DNA from: an uncultured Methanobrevibacter sp.
GTDB taxonomy: Archaea > Methanobacteriota > Methanobacteria > Methanobacteriales > Methanobacteriaceae
NCBI RefSeq assembly: GCF_902769175.1
Contig: NZ_CACXNW010000017.1
Coordinates: 1-64,000, forward strand
Length of the DNA stretch: 64,000 bases
Direction: 5' to 3'
The notes under the pieces are model-generated. The model was not told the DNA's origin. It ran no database searches and was given only the letters and a program-made list of their open reading frames with translations. Each line of letters starts with the position of its first letter. The stretch's first letter is position 1. Position numbers and translations under genes: made by a program. This document shows, one piece after another, positions 1 through 12,201 of this stretch.

Positions 1-3000
1 ATTTAATAATGGTTCTGCTTCGTCGCAATCTGCTAGCATGGTTTCGTAAAAGTTTTCTGCTTTGGTGTATTCTTTGGTTTTTTGTATTTCTTGATTGAAT
101 GCGGCTACTTTTAAGAATGAATCGTCTACATTTGGAGTTTTGCCTTCTAAGAGTTGTTGCAAATCACGTTTGAATGTAGAGTCTGATAAGGCGTCGAAGA
201 TGATGTGGTGGAATCTAGCATATAATATGTTGCTGTCTTCTTTTTCATGAATCAGGAATCTGCATAGTGATTCTTTTAAGTTGAATGGTTTGGTTAGGAA
301 TTCTGTGATGCAGTCCTCATCAACATTATCTTCTACTGTAATCTTTGGTTCTGATCCTTTTATTAGGTGAGGTATTTCATACTCATCGCTTATGCACATG
401 CCTAGGATAGGGTGAGCATTGAACATATTCTTTAAGTTTTTGATTATATGTTCGTTGGCATATTTTTTTGGTATTTTCATGGTTAATAGTATGATATATG
501 AATCCTTCTTGTCATTTGCAATGATGTCTAAGTATACATTTAGCTGAGGCTCATTTAATGGACATGGTTCTTCAAGTGTATATATGTTTAAATCAAGGGT
601 TTCGTCTTTTATGTTTGCTGCTATTGCTATTGGTGTGCGTAGGCTTAGCACGTCTGCAGCTGCAATGTTGTAGTCTTCGAGGTGGGATAATAATCTTATG
701 GCTGTTAGGGAATCCCCACCAAGGCGGATGAAATCATCGTATATGCCTATTTTGTCGTTGCGGAATACTTTTTCAAAGGCTTTTACGATTGCTTTTTCGT
801 TTTCGGTTCTTGGAGCAATGTAATCTGCATGTAGGCTGTCTGTATCGACTTGAGGTAAAGCACGCTTATCCACTTTGCCGTTTACAGTTAAAGGAATGCT
901 TTCTAGTCTAATAACAAATGAAGGGACTATATAATCAGGTTTACGTTCGCTTACATATTCACGAACATGGTCAATCAAATCATTGTCATTTAAATAATTA
1001 TTATATGAATAATTGTCATCTGAATCGTTATTATCTAAATCATTGGATACAACGACATAGGCTACTAATTCGTTGTTGCCGTTATTATTGGCTGTTTGGA
1101 CTGTAACATCTTCAATGAATTCAATGTTTCTTATTACTGATTCGACTTCTGTGAGTTCGACACGATTTCCTCGGATTTTAACTTGGCTGTCATTACGGCC
1201 AACAATGCCGATTGTTCCATCAGGCAGCAATCTTGCCATATCTCCTGTGCGATACAATATATCATAATTGCAATCGCTGTTAAATGGATTCTTAATGAAT
1301 GCTTTTTCTGTCTCTTCTTCACGGTTTAGGTATCCTGCAGACAGTTGATAGCCTGCAATGCATAATTCTCCTACTGCACCGAAAGGTACACGGCGATGTT
1401 CCTTATCTAAGATATAAACTTTTGAATTATAATTCAAGGCACCTACTGATGAAGGGTCCAATTTATCTGCATTATTGGTTGATGTGATAAATGCAAATGT
1501 TTCTGTAGGTCCAAAACTATCAAACAATTCATAATCCTTAGGGTTTGTGATTTCCCCTAGCTTTTCTCCACCAACGGTTAAAGCATTTAAAGTTGAATCA
1601 TGGACATTTTCAATAAAGAGCTTTCCTATTTGGGTGGTCATCATAGTATGGGTAACTGATTGTTTGCAGAAATATTCATTTAAATCGCCCATATTCAATT
1701 TGATGTCTTCTGGAACTATGGATAAGCAAGCGCCGCTATAGAAAGTTTGACATATTGCTTGAGATGCTGCATCAAAACCGATTGAGGAATAGAGGGTGTA
1801 AACATCATCATTGCTTAATCCGCTTTGGTCAATGTAAGCTTCGATAAGATTAAGGATAGCTTTTCTTGTGATTTTTACACCTTTTGGAACTCCGGTAGTT
1901 CCGCTTGTGTACAGTATGCAAGCTAAATCATTATAATTTACTGATAAATTATTTAAACTGCCAATGCCCTCATTAGCAATGTCTGAAACGTTTATAAGAA
2001 CAATATCCTCTCTAATGCTTCCATAGATATCATTACTGCTAGCATTTCTGCCATCATCACTGCTAGCATTACTGTTATCACCACTGTTATTCTCGCGAAT
2101 ATTATCAATTATCTCTTTAGCTCGGATATAAGTTTCATCACTTACAAGAATTGCTTTGGCATCTGTATCCTTAATCATAAACTCTATTCGTTCATTAGGG
2201 TAGTTGTCATCTAAAGGAACATAAATTGCTCCTAGGGATAAAATTCCTAAAGTAGAGAACATATAGTGCTCTGATCTTTCAGTGAAAAATCCTACGCAAT
2301 CGCTAGGGGCAATGCCTTCATCTTTTAAGCGTTTGGCGATTTTATCTGCAATATAAGCTCCTTCGCCATAGGTATAGGACTTATCATTCATAGTCACAAG
2401 CTTCTTATCCTGGCCTTTTGCAAGATTGTCATTAAAGGCATCTAATATATCATCATATCCTAAAGTGTGCTCGGTTATATTTAAATCATTAAATATATGA
2501 ACATCATCATCAGAAACATAATCAATATCCTTTAATTCATTTTTATCCAAGAATCCAAATAAAACTTCTTTAAATACATTAACAAATCTTTCTGCAGTAT
2601 CCTGACTGAACATATCTAAATGACTGACACTGACAGCAAAGCCGTCATTCAAGTCATTAACTACACATAAAAAATCAGAAATGCGATCAGCATCATCACT
2701 AAATGTTATTTCATCACTAATCTCTTGAGTATCATTTAAATCATAATTATATTCAAAGGAAACGTTATTAATCAAATCAAATTCCCTTGCAAGAAGTCTA
2801 AATGGATAAGTGCTATTGGACATAGCCTCTAGAATCAAATCAGAAACATCACAAACATAATCTGTGATAAAATTATTTTTACAATCAACAATAATTGGTA
2901 TGGTGCGAACAAACATGCCTAAGGCATTCTGATTGTATGCTTCATGACGGCCATGTTCTGTGAAAGTGAAATAAACTTTATTTCCTCCAGTAAACCGTGA

Positions 3001-4008
3001 ATAAGTATATGCAAAAACGGCATTTAAAAAACCGCCAATGCTGATACCATTTTTCTCAATAAATGAATCTACTCTATCACGAACATGAGGAATAGGGAGA
3101 GTGACACTGCCTGTGGCGCCTTCAACATCTTTCAATATATGCTGAACATCATCATTATCTGCAAACAGATCTTTAAAGAATTCATAAGCGGTTTCATACC
3201 TTAATTCAAATTGGGAATTAAAGGAATCAATGCTGCTTTGAACAAAACCTAAATCAATATGATCATCTAATTTCCCTTCAAATGCTTTACTAAACTCATT
3301 ATCCAAAATTGCACGGGAAGTTGCATCACTAATTATGTGATGCATCTCATAAAATACAAATCGGCTATCATCTCCGTCAACAATGAAAAATCTCGCCATA
3401 GATTTATTTAAATCAAAGGGCTGAATAAAATTAGCATAATCTTCAGATTCTACAATTTCAATTGAAGGAAAACTGTCACAAACTAAAATAGGCATGTCAT
3501 CTGTGTCTAAAATTCGACCTTTCAATATTGGGTGCTTATCGATTATGGAGCAAATGACATTTTTAATTTCATCTACTGAATGATCTAATCCACAATCAAC
3601 AAAACCTGGCACAGAGTAAGCAGTACTTTTATCATTAACCTTTTCATCCAGATAAACACCTAATTGGGATTCAGATAAACAACAAACAGTATTGTCTTCT
3701 TTAAATTCATAATTGGCAATGAATTTCATTTCAGATTCGATAGTTTCAATAAATAAATCAAACCTTTTCGCTAAATATGTGTCCATTGCATAATTTCCAC
3801 CGAAAAGATAGGAATCTTCTAATGGTATTGCATTGAGAGTGATTCCATAAGACTCTGAATCCAACAAATTAAAATTAATCTCATTGCCTTGAGTCAAATA
3901 ATAATTTATTGATTCAAATAACTTATTTTTAAATATAAATTCTGTACTTAAAAAGTTAAATGTAACTGGGCAATGCCTATATTCAAATTCCTTATTGTAA
4001 AAATCAAA
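1..4008 (-). CDS. NRPS fragment 7: end of E domain, C4, A4, T4, start of C5 (runs off window)
   Basis: The frame is open from about 4008 to the left edge with no stop. It holds the end of the E domain, a C domain with HHIISDATS (glycine replaced by alanine), A4 (YTSGTTGVPKG, FDAASQ at A4, DSFGPTETFAF at A5, YRTGD, NGKVDKRALP), T4 (LGGDSLTAI) and a C domain with HHIIFDALS cut at base 1. Two low-complexity insertions rich in Asn, Ser and Asp interrupt A4, at about 2035-2100 and 975-1045. The second lies at the same site as the repeat tract of A2. The gene continues leftwards, so module count and termination chemistry are unknown. Confidence 0.85.
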
Positions 4009-7000
4009 GATGCATAATTTAGACCTAGATGATTAACATCTTTAAATGAGGTTTTAAGACTATAAACATCTTTTATTAAGGAAATATTATCATATTCACA
4101 ATTCACATCAACAGCAACTGGATATTGGCTAGTGAACCATCCAACTGTTCTATTAAGATTGGCTATGCTCTCATCACGACCATAAGATTCACGATTGAAA
4201 ATAATGTTTGAATCATAAACTTTCTTATACGCTCGTGAAATTGCTAAAGCTAAAAATTCATCTTCGGATAATCCTAATAAGTTATTAGCATCAAAATTTG
4301 AATCGACTTTAAATGAAAAAACATTAGATGGTCCTTTAATTTCGGAATTATCCAATAAACTATGAACCTCTTTCCAATGTTGTTTTTCCTCAATGGAAAT
4401 GTCTTTAACTAATTCTTTTACATCCTTTATCCAATTTTTATAAGGGTATGGTCTTGATATGTCTATTTCTTTTCCCGCTTTTAGACGATAGTAAATATAA
4501 GTCAAGTCACTAAGCAAAATATTCCAACTCACTCCATCAACAATCAAATGATGAATAACAATCATAAGATAAGAAATGCCCTCATAATGAATCAAACTAA
4601 CATCAATTAGTTTATTCTCAAGGTTAATTGAGTATGATGAATCAATAAAGATATCCCAAATTGCTTTTTCAAAATTCTCTAAAATGGAATATTCATTAAT
4701 TTCAACAATGTGAGTATTTAAAGGCAATATCTCTTGAATTTGCTTTCCATCTTTATTATTATATCTTACACGCAAGATATCATGGATATTAGTCAATTCA
4801 TCAAAACTTTTCTGTAAAATATCCTTATCTAAGTTTTCTTTAGCCTTTACTATAAACTGCTGTATGAAGATATTGCTATTGATTTGATCAAAGAAATACT
4901 CTTGAATAGGCAATAAATCAATAAGGCCTTCAGTTGATTCATAATGGACAGCTTCCTTATTTTCCTCTAAGTTTTGTGCAATTAAATAAGGGGGCCTATG
5001 ATTTAAAATATTGCCTGCAGTGCAAAAAATATCCTTTTCTTGAAGCATGGAAATAAGACGAATGGCCTTAATTGAATCTCCGCCAAGACGAACAAAATCA
5101 TCAAACAGACTGATATTCTTCTGTTCAAATACTGTTTCAAAAGCATCAATTATATGTTTTTCAGTTTCATTAGTTGCTTTGACATAATCAACGTGCAAAC
5201 TATCCAAATCGACATCAGGTAATGCTTGACGGTCAACTTTGCCATTTACATTTAATGGAATATGGTCTAATGGAATAACAAATAATGGAACCATATAGCT
5301 TGGTTTATGTTCCCCTACATATTCGCGAACACGATCGGCTAATTCATTGCTGTCCAAATCATTAGACACAACAACATAAGCAACCAATTCATTGTTTCCT
5401 TCATTTAAGATTGTTTGAACAGTAGCATCAAGAACAAAATCAATTTCACGGATTACAGATTCTATTTCTTGCAATTCAACACGATTGCCTCTCACTTTTA
5501 TCTGGCTATCACGACGGCCAACAATACCTAATGAGCCATCAGGCAGAATTCTTGCCATATCTCCTGTACGGTATAATGTGCCATATTCTGGATTATCATC
5601 AAATGGATTTTCGATAAATGCTTTATTTGTTTCTTCTTCTCGATTTAAATAGCCTTTAGCGACTTGATAGCCTGCCAAATACAATTCTCCAACAGCACCA
5701 TTTGGAACGATTCTAAATTCATCATCTAAAATATATGCTTTAGTGTTATTGTTTAATAGACCAACAGAGGACTCATTGATCTTTAAGGAATTATTGATAG
5801 ATGATACAAATGCGAAAGCTTCAGTTGGTCCATAAGCATCTATTAACTGGTAGTTGTGGGGACTGTCAACTTTACCTAACTTTTCGCCTGCTGCAAGCAA
5901 AACATCTAATGAAGTTTTCTCAATGCTTTGCATAAATAGCTTTGCAACTTGGGTTGTGATGAATGTGTGAGTCACGCCATGATTCATGAAATAGTCATTC
6001 ATTTTTATCATATTGGACCTTAATTCTTCAGGAATTACACATAAGCAAGCTCTGGAATAGATGACAGCAGATATTACAAAACTGGATACATCAAAACCGA
6101 TAGATGAGTATAGTCCAAAGATATCTGCGCTGCTTAAGTCATAAATATCGACGTAAGACTGTGAAACATTTAAAAGAGATTTTCTAGTGAATTTAACTCC
6201 TTTAGGGATGCCAGTGGTACCGCTAGTGTATAATATGCAAGCCAATTCACCGTATTCAATAGGCAATTTATTCAAAGAGCCGATATCCTCATTAAGGATA
6301 TCTGAAAGATTTAAGATGCTTAAATCATCATTTTTAAGGTTTTCTACACGTTCAAGAGTTTCATTGGAAACTATGATGATTTTAGATTGGCTATCTTTTA
6401 TTATGAAATCTATACGTTCCTCTGGCAATTTATCATCTAAAGGAACATAAGTTGCACCTGCAGATAAGATACCTAAAACACAGAACATGTATAATTCTGA
6501 ACGATCCACTAAGAATGAGACATTATCTTGGAGTTTGATGCCTAAATCAACTAATTTTTTGGCTATTTTGTCTGCAATAAATGCTCTTTCGGCATAAGTG
6601 TAATTAGTATCTTTAAAGGAAACCAAATTATTGTTTTGATTCTTAATGAGGCAATCATTGAAGGCATCTAAAATATCATTGTAATTCAATTTAGTTTCAG
6701 TAGAGTTATATTGATTTATAATGTCTAAATCAGATGCTAATGTGTAATTAATGTCTCCTAATTTGTTGGCGTTGAGCATTCCATTTAAGATTAGTTCATA
6801 AGAAGATGCAAAGGATTTTATGAATTCGTTGGAATATTTGTCTGAGTATGTAATGGATAAATTATAATTGTCTCCTCTTTGAATGACTTCCACTGTTAAA
6901 TCAGCAATCATGTCACTCATTTCTTGAATTATGCTGCTGTCAGTCTTAAGGATTTCATCTTCTTTTATCCAGTCTGGCATAAATTGGAATAGGATGTTTG

Positions 7001-7664
7001 AATTGATGTTATATTCATTTGCAAGTAATCTGAAAGGATAATAATTATATTTCATTACATCATAAACTCTATTTGAAATATAATCCATAAATGAATCAAT
7101 ATCTTGGTTTTTACAATCAATAATTATTGGCAGGGTATTTGCAAACATTCCTATTGAATCAAAATTATTAAATCTGCTGCGTCCATTTTCTATAATGTTA
7201 AACAATGCCTTTTCACTGCCAGTGAATCTGGACAAGGTATATGCAAATACACTAGTGAATAATGCATTCTCACTAATCTTATTTCTTGAAAAAAAGTCAG
7301 TTAAGTCTATATCTAATTCACTGGAATAATATCCGGAACTTTCACCGCCAATAAGATCTATCAAGTCATTAGTTTCATCAATATCTATTAGCATATTGTC
7401 ATAAAATGATTTGGCTTCAGAATATTCCTGTGTTTTTTGAATTTGTTGGTTAAATGCAGATACCTTTAAAAATGAATTTTCAGGAGGGATATATAATCCT
7501 TCAAGAATAGTTGATAAGTCCCATGTGAATACTGTTTTAGATAATGCATCAAATATGATATGATGGAATACCTCATATAAGCTATAATCCTCATCATTTA
7601 AAACAATCAGGAACCTGCATAATCCTTCATGCAAATCAAATGGTTTGGTTAGGAATTCTTTCAA
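3948..7664 (-). CDS. NRPS fragment 6: C3, A3, T3 and epimerisation domain
   Basis: This is the largest intact piece, 1,238 codons. The C3 active site is HHIIFDA, where the final glycine of HHxxxDG is alanine. A3 has YTSGTTGIPKG, FDVSSF at A4, DAYGPTEAFAF at A5, YRTGD, NGKVD. T3 has LGGDSIKAI. The last domain is an epimerase, with HHLIVDGVSW and the hallmark RTVGWFTSQYP, so module 3 should deliver a D-amino acid. The last 20 residues are out of frame: at about 4006 one missing base replaces FDFYNKEFEYRHCPVTFNF, the typical E/C-domain end. The start ATG is internal and incidental. Confidence 0.85.
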   Translation of the reverse strand: MKEFLTKPFDLHEGLCRFLIVLNDEDYSLYEVFHHIIFDALSKTVFTWDLSTILEGLYIPPENSFLKVSAFNQQIQKTQEYSEAKSFYDNMLIDIDETNDLIDLIGGESSGYYSSELDIDLTDFFSRNKISENALFTSVFAYTLSRFTGSEKALFNIIENGRSRFNNFDSIGMFANTLPIIIDCKNQDIDSFMDYISNRVYDVMKYNYYPFRLLANEYNINSNILFQFMPDWIKEDEILKTDSSIIQEMSDMIADLTVEVIQRGDNYNLSITYSDKYSNEFIKSFASSYELILNGMLNANKLGDINYTLASDLDIINQYNSTETKLNYNDILDAFNDCLIKNQNNNLVSFKDTNYTYAERAFIADKIAKKLVDLGIKLQDNVSFLVDRSELYMFCVLGILSAGATYVPLDDKLPEERIDFIIKDSQSKIIIVSNETLERVENLKNDDLSILNLSDILNEDIGSLNKLPIEYGELACILYTSGTTGIPKGVKFTRKSLLNVSQSYVDIYDLSSADIFGLYSSIGFDVSSFVISAVIYSRACLCVIPEELRSNMIKMNDYFMNHGVTHTFITTQVAKLFMQSIEKTSLDVLLAAGEKLGKVDSPHNYQLIDAYGPTEAFAFVSSINNSLKINESSVGLLNNNTKAYILDDEFRIVPNGAVGELYLAGYQVAKGYLNREEETNKAFIENPFDDNPEYGTLYRTGDMARILPDGSLGIVGRRDSQIKVRGNRVELQEIESVIREIDFVLDATVQTILNEGNNELVAYVVVSNDLDSNELADRVREYVGEHKPSYMVPLFVIPLDHIPLNVNGKVDRQALPDVDLDSLHVDYVKATNETEKHIIDAFETVFEQKNISLFDDFVRLGGDSIKAIRLISMLQEKDIFCTAGNILNHRPPYLIAQNLEENKEAVHYESTEGLIDLLPIQEYFFDQINSNIFIQQFIVKAKENLDKDILQKSFDELTNIHDILRVRYNNKDGKQIQEILPLNTHIVEINEYSILENFEKAIWDIFIDSSYSINLENKLIDVSLIHYEGISYLMIVIHHLIVDGVSWNILLSDLTYIYYRLKAGKEIDISRPYPYKNWIKDVKELVKDISIEEKQHWKEVHSLLDNSEIKGPSNVFSFKVDSNFDANNLLGLSEDEFLALAISRAYKKVYDSNIIFNRESYGRDESIANLNRTVGWFTSQYPVAVDVNCEYDNISLIKDVYSLKTSFKDVNHLGLNYASLIFTIRNLNIGIAQLHLTF

Positions 7665-10072
7665 ATAATCATCATTGCATCTGATTCAATGACAATAGGA
7701 GGTTTAGATCCTTTTACTAAATATGGAACTTCAAATTCATCACTGACGCACATGCCTAAAATCGGGTGAATAATTAGGATTTCCTCTAAAGCATTTTTGA
7801 TTGCATCGATATCATATTCCTTTGAAATTCTCATATGCAAAGGAAGGATATTAGTGTCAAATTTATTGTTTGCAACAATATCCAAATAAACATTTAATTG
7901 GGATTCATTTAAAGGACAGCCTTCATCTAAGGAATAAACATCAGAATCAAATAGATTCTCAACAATATGATTTGCAATAGACTGTGGAGTGCGTAAACTC
8001 AATATATCTGCAGCAGCAATATTATAATCCTCAAGATAAGGCAATAGCTTAATTGCAGTTAATGAATCCCCACCTAAACGAACGAAATCATCATAAATAC
8101 CAATATTTTCCTGATTGAAAACATTTTCAAAGGCTTTCACAATTGCTTTTTCGTTTTCGGTTCTTGGAGCAACATATTCTGCATGTAGACTGTCTATATC
8201 GACTTTAGGTAAAGCACGCTTATCCACTTTACCATTTACATTCAGAGGAATGGAATTCATTTTAATAACAAATGATGGAATCATATAATCTGGTTTACGT
8301 TCGCTCACATATTTGCGAACATAGTCAAGCAACTCATTGTCGTTTAAATCATTATTATCTAAATTATCTAAATTATCTAAATTATCTAAATTATCTAAAT
8401 TATCTAAATTATCTAAATTTTCTAAATTATTTTCTAAATTATTTTCTAAATTATTTTCTAAATTATTTTCTAAATTATTTTCTAAATTATTATTGTCTAA
8501 ATCATTGGATATGACTACATAGGCTACCAATTCGTTGTTGCCATTATTTTGGACTGTTTGGACAGTAACATCTTCAATGAAATCAATAGTTCTTATTACT
8601 GATTCGACTTCTGTAAGTTCTACTCTATTTCCTCGAATCTTAACTTGGTTGTCACGACGGCCAACGATGCTTAATGTGCCGTCACTTAAGAATCTAACCA
8701 TATCTCCAGTGCTGTAGATGCGGCTATAATTTTCATCGTCATCGAAGGGATTTGCATGAAATGCTTTGCTGTTTTCCTCTTTTCGGTTCAAGTAGCCTGG
8801 TGTTAATTGATGACCTGCAAGGTGTAACTCCCCTACTGCACCAATAGGTACACGGCGGTGTTCCTTATCTAAAACATAACCTTTTACATTGCTGATAAAG
8901 TGTCCTATGCTGGAGTGATGAATACGTTTATTTGCAAAGATGCTGGTGGACACTGCAAGGTTTTCTGAAGGGCCATAAGTTTCAAATGGGCCGATGGAAT
9001 CTGGTGCATTCAATTCACCAAGTTTCATTCCGCCGAAGCATAATAATTTGATTGTAGTGTCCATACCACTTTCAGCAAACAACTTACCTACTTGACTTGT
9101 GATATATGTATGGGTACAGCCATGCTCAACATAATAATCATTTAAGGCCTTTAAATCTAGTCTAATATCATCTGGAACAACATATAATGAACCTCCAGTT
9201 ATGACCGGTGAATAAACTGCATGTGTATGCATATCAAAGACATAAGAGCAATGCATTCCGTAGATATCCTTAGATGTGAATTCAGTTTCATTAACCTACC
9301 ATGAAACAAAGTTATTTAAAGCTTTTCTAGTTGTTAAAGAACCTTTTGGGGTTCCGGTAGTACCGCTGGTGTAGAGAAGAATTGCAATGTCGTTTTCATC
9401 AACATCTGCATGATCCAAATGATTTAAACTACCAATATTCTTGTTGATATAATCTGAAACATTTAAAATGCTTATATCCAAATTATTTTCAGTAATGATT
9501 TCATTCATGCGCTGTTTGCTTTCATCAACAGCAATAACGACTTCACATCCACTGTCCTCAAGCATTAGCAAAATACGTTCATCAGGATAAGAGGTATCAA
9601 TAGGAACATAAACTGCACCAAGAGACAAAACACCCATGCTAGCTAAGAGGAACCATGCAGAGCGAGGAACAAACAAAGCTACAAAATCCTGTTTGCTGGT
9701 GCCTAGGCCTTTAAGGCCTTCAGCAACTTCATTAATTATAAATGCACTTTCTCCAAAGGTGTAAGCCTTATCCTTATAACCAACCAATATATTGTCTTCA
9801 TATTTAATCAAATTATCATTAAATGCATCTAAAATGTCATCATATTCAAATTCATGTTCTGTTTGATTATATTTATCTAAAAGACTTATATCCTCATTTA
9901 ATGTATAATTAATATCTGATAACTTATCTTTATGGGTCATATCCTGTAAAATCAACTTATATGAATCAACAAAATGTTTAACATAGTCTTTTGAATATTT
10001 ATCAGAGTATAAAACTCTAATTGTAAATCTATTCTTATCAGAATCATATATGAAAAACTGATAATTCTGCAT
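7661..10072 (-). CDS. NRPS fragment 5: A2, T2 and start of C3, with an in-frame TAG
   Basis: One frame of 804 codons is interrupted only by TAG at 9298-9296, between NNFVSW and VNETEFTSK. Without the stop it encodes A2 (YTSGTTGTPKG, A4-region YVFDMHTHA, YGPSENLA, STGD, NGKVD), T2 (LGGDSLTAI) and the first part of a C domain. The A2 C-terminal subdomain carries an in-frame repeat tract, (NNLE)6(NLD)7. The fragment ends out of frame near 7675. TAT or TAC (Tyr) to TAG is the simplest origin of the stop. Two separate products, 9296-10072 and 7661-9256, would result if the stop is real. Confidence 0.8.
8353..8493 (-). repeat. In-frame coding microsatellite in NRPS A2: (NNLE)6 followed by (NLD)7
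   Basis: A 12-bp unit encoding NNLE is repeated about six times, followed by a 9-bp unit encoding NLD about seven times. Both are multiples of three, so copy-number change keeps the frame. The tract sits in the C-terminal subdomain of A2 between VVISNDLD and LLDYVRKYV; A3 has only a few residues there, and A4 has a shorter Asn/Asp-rich insert. Confidence 0.9.
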
Positions 10073-12038
10073 TCAAATCATGATTTAATTCATCAACAGA
10101 ATAACCAAACTTCTCCTTATCCAACAAATTACTAAAAAGATCATGTGAATATTGGAATAAGATATTAGAATTCAAATCAAATGCATTGGCTAAAAGACGG
10201 AATGGATATAAATCATATTTCATCACAGAATTGATCACATTTGAAGAAACATCTAAAAAGGAACTAATGTCCTGATTTGAACAATCCAATAAAACAGGCA
10301 ATGTGCGAACGAACATACCTACAGATTGGGATAAATCAATATGGCCTCTACCATTTTCAACCAAATTAAATAAGACTTTCTCGGAACCTGCAAATCTGGA
10401 TAAAGTATAAGCAAAAACAGATGAGAAAAATTGATTGTAAGTTATTGAATTATTTTGCAAAAATGAATCAAGATATTCTTGGTCAATATCAAATGTATCA
10501 ATAAATTCAAAATCAGAGCTGTCATAGGATAAATCCACCAATTCACCTGCATCATCCCTATCAGCCAATATTTCCTCAAAAAACTCTTGAGCATTTGCCA
10601 TATAATCTGAACTGATATTTTCTTCAAATGAAATTGCTCTTAAAACACCATTGTCAATAAAATCATCATCATATTCATTATTCAAAATAGAGAATAATTT
10701 ATTTAATAAAATGTTCAAGGAGGTACCGTCAAAAATCATGTGATGAATATCTATACATAAAAAAGAAGAATCATTATTTTTCACAAATAGAAATCTGGAT
10801 AAGGATTCATCAAAATTAAAAGGCTGTACAAAGGAATGCAAATCACTTGGGAGACCTTTATCTATTTTTGGCTCGGCGTCAAAACTAAATGACAAAATAC
10901 CATTATCATTTATTATGCGAGCTTTCAATATAGGGAAACAATCAAACAAACTGCTTAAAGCTTTTTTTATATCAGCAAATGAGTAATCATTTTTAAATTC
11001 AATTTTAAATGGATTATTATATGCTGTGTTCATTTCCTTAACAGTTTCATCAAGATAAACATTTAATTGAGATTCAGAGAGAGGACATAAATCCTCAAAT
11101 GAATAACTGACAGTATTGGATAAATGACTTTCCAAATTATATTTGATATGATTTGCTATATTAACCGGTGTGGAAAGCTCAATTATGTCACTGGAAGATA
11201 AACTAACACCTAAGTTTTGATTTAACAGCATCTGCAGATTCATTGCAGACAAGGAATTGCCTCCCCACTCTACAAAATCACTGTCAATTAAAATAAAATC
11301 ATTATTCAAAACTTCTCTAAAAGCCTCTAAAACAATGTTGAGGGTCTCGTCATCAACAATATGTATTTCAGTAGTTTCTCTGATATTTTTCAATGCAAAC
11401 TTATCAATCTTACCATTTGCATTTAAAGGCATCTCCTCTAATTCAATAAAAAGAGAAGGAATCATATAGTCAGGTAATTCAAGCTTCAAAGCCTTTTTAA
11501 CTTTCATGATATCGAAATCAGCATTGGTGGTATAATATGCAACAAGATTATCATGATCCACATCCAAATAAATATCTCTAATCTCATCAAAACCTTTCAT
11601 GATGTTTAAAATCTCGTTGGATTCAATACGAAATCCCCTAACAGACAATTGATCATCTTCACGACCCATGATTTCAATTTCGCCATTGAAATTATAAAAT
11701 CCAATATCCCCTGTTCTATACATTCTCTTATTATCTTCACAGGTACTGTAAGGATTGTCCACAAATTTTTCATTTGTCATTTCTGGATTATTGTAATATC
11801 CTGGACTTATGTAATCACTTGATATGCATATTTCTCCCGGAACACCAATAGGCATTTGATTTCCCTGTTTATCTAAAATATAAGCCCAAGCATTAGTGAC
11901 AGGCTTACCAATTGGCACATGATTATCCTTAATGTCATTTAAATCATAAATTTTTGTAATGCCATAATTGATTTCTGTTGTACCATAAAAATTAACAATT
12001 TTAGTATGTCTTTCCTTTTTACTTAGTTCGTTTAATTT
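10044..12038 (-). CDS. NRPS fragment 4: end of A1, carrier domain T1, condensation domain C2
   Basis: The frame is open from about 12038 (first internal ATG 11918). It contains A5 NFYGTTE, A7 YRTGD, A8 with RGFRIE, A10 NANGKID, then T1 with WGGNSLSAM, whose serine would carry phosphopantetheine. A C domain follows with a canonical HHMIFDGTS active site. The frame is lost at the end of C2 in a T5 run (10053-10057) that has one base too many: SVF(H) should continue as SVFIYDSDKNRF. This is the only complete, canonical C active site I see among the inter-module condensation domains. Confidence 0.8.
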   Translation of the reverse strand, partial: KLNELSKKERHTKIVNFYGTTEINYGITKIYDLNDIKDNHVPIGKPVTNAWAYILDKQGNQMPIGVPGEICISSDYISPGYYNNPEMTNEKFVDNPYSTCEDNKRMYRTGDIGFYNFNGEIEIMGREDDQLSVRGFRIESNEILNIMKGFDEIRDIYLDVDHDNLVAYYTTNADFDIMKVKKALKLELPDYMIPSLFIELEEMPLNANGKIDKFALKNIRETTEIHIVDDETLNIVLEAFREVLNNDFILIDSDFVEWGGNSLSAMNLQMLLNQNLGVSLSSSDIIELSTPVNIANHIKYNLESHLSNTVSYSFEDLCPLSESQLNVYLDETVKEMNTAYNNPFKIEFKNDYSFADIKKALSSLFDCFPILKARIINDNGILSFSFDAEPKIDKGLPSDLHSFVQPFNFDESLSRFLFVKNNDSSFLCIDIHHMIFDGTSLNILLNKLFSILNNEYDDDFIDNGVLRAISFEENISSDYMANAQEFFEEILADRDDAGELVDLSYDSSDFEFIDTFDIDQEYLDSFLQNNSITYNQFFSSVFAYTLSRFAGSEKVLFNLVENGRGHIDLSQSVGMFVRTLPVLLDCSNQDISSFLDVSSNVINSVMKYDLYPFRLLANAFDLNSNILFQYSHDLFSNLLDKEKFGYSVDELNHDLNAELSVFHI

Positions 12039-12201
12039 TTGCCCCTGCTAAGATAAGATAATCAAGTTTCAAATCTTCATTTTCAAAAATAGGAACACCT
12101 ACGCTCGGAGGCAAAACTAAACTATTCATATGATTTTCTTTAAGTTCTTTAATTAACAGTAAACTATCTTTTCGCTCTTTTTCATTGAATATCCTGAACA
12201 T
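12019..12201 (-). CDS. NRPS fragment 3: short middle piece of A1
   Basis: Sixty codons lying between two frameshifts, homologous by position to the A1 segment between motifs A4 and A5. It ends out of frame at an A5 run (12036-12040 on the plus strand); removing one base gives AKLNELSKKERH and then the A5 motif NFYGTTE in the next fragment. It is not an independent gene; the start codon is incidental. Confidence 0.6.
   Translation of the reverse strand: MFRIFNEKERKDSLLLIKELKENHMNSLVLPPSVGVPIFENEDLKLDYLILAGAKIKRTK

Noticed and set aside
8272-8522. Plus-strand ORFs of repeated LNYLNY or LSKLSK
   Set aside because: They are the reverse side of the NRPS coding microsatellite.
9296-9298. TAG read as pyrrolysine
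   Set aside because: Pyrrolysine use is known in Methanosarcinales and Methanomassiliicoccales, not Methanobrevibacter, and the position aligns with an ordinary residue of the A domain; the same gene has six other lesions.
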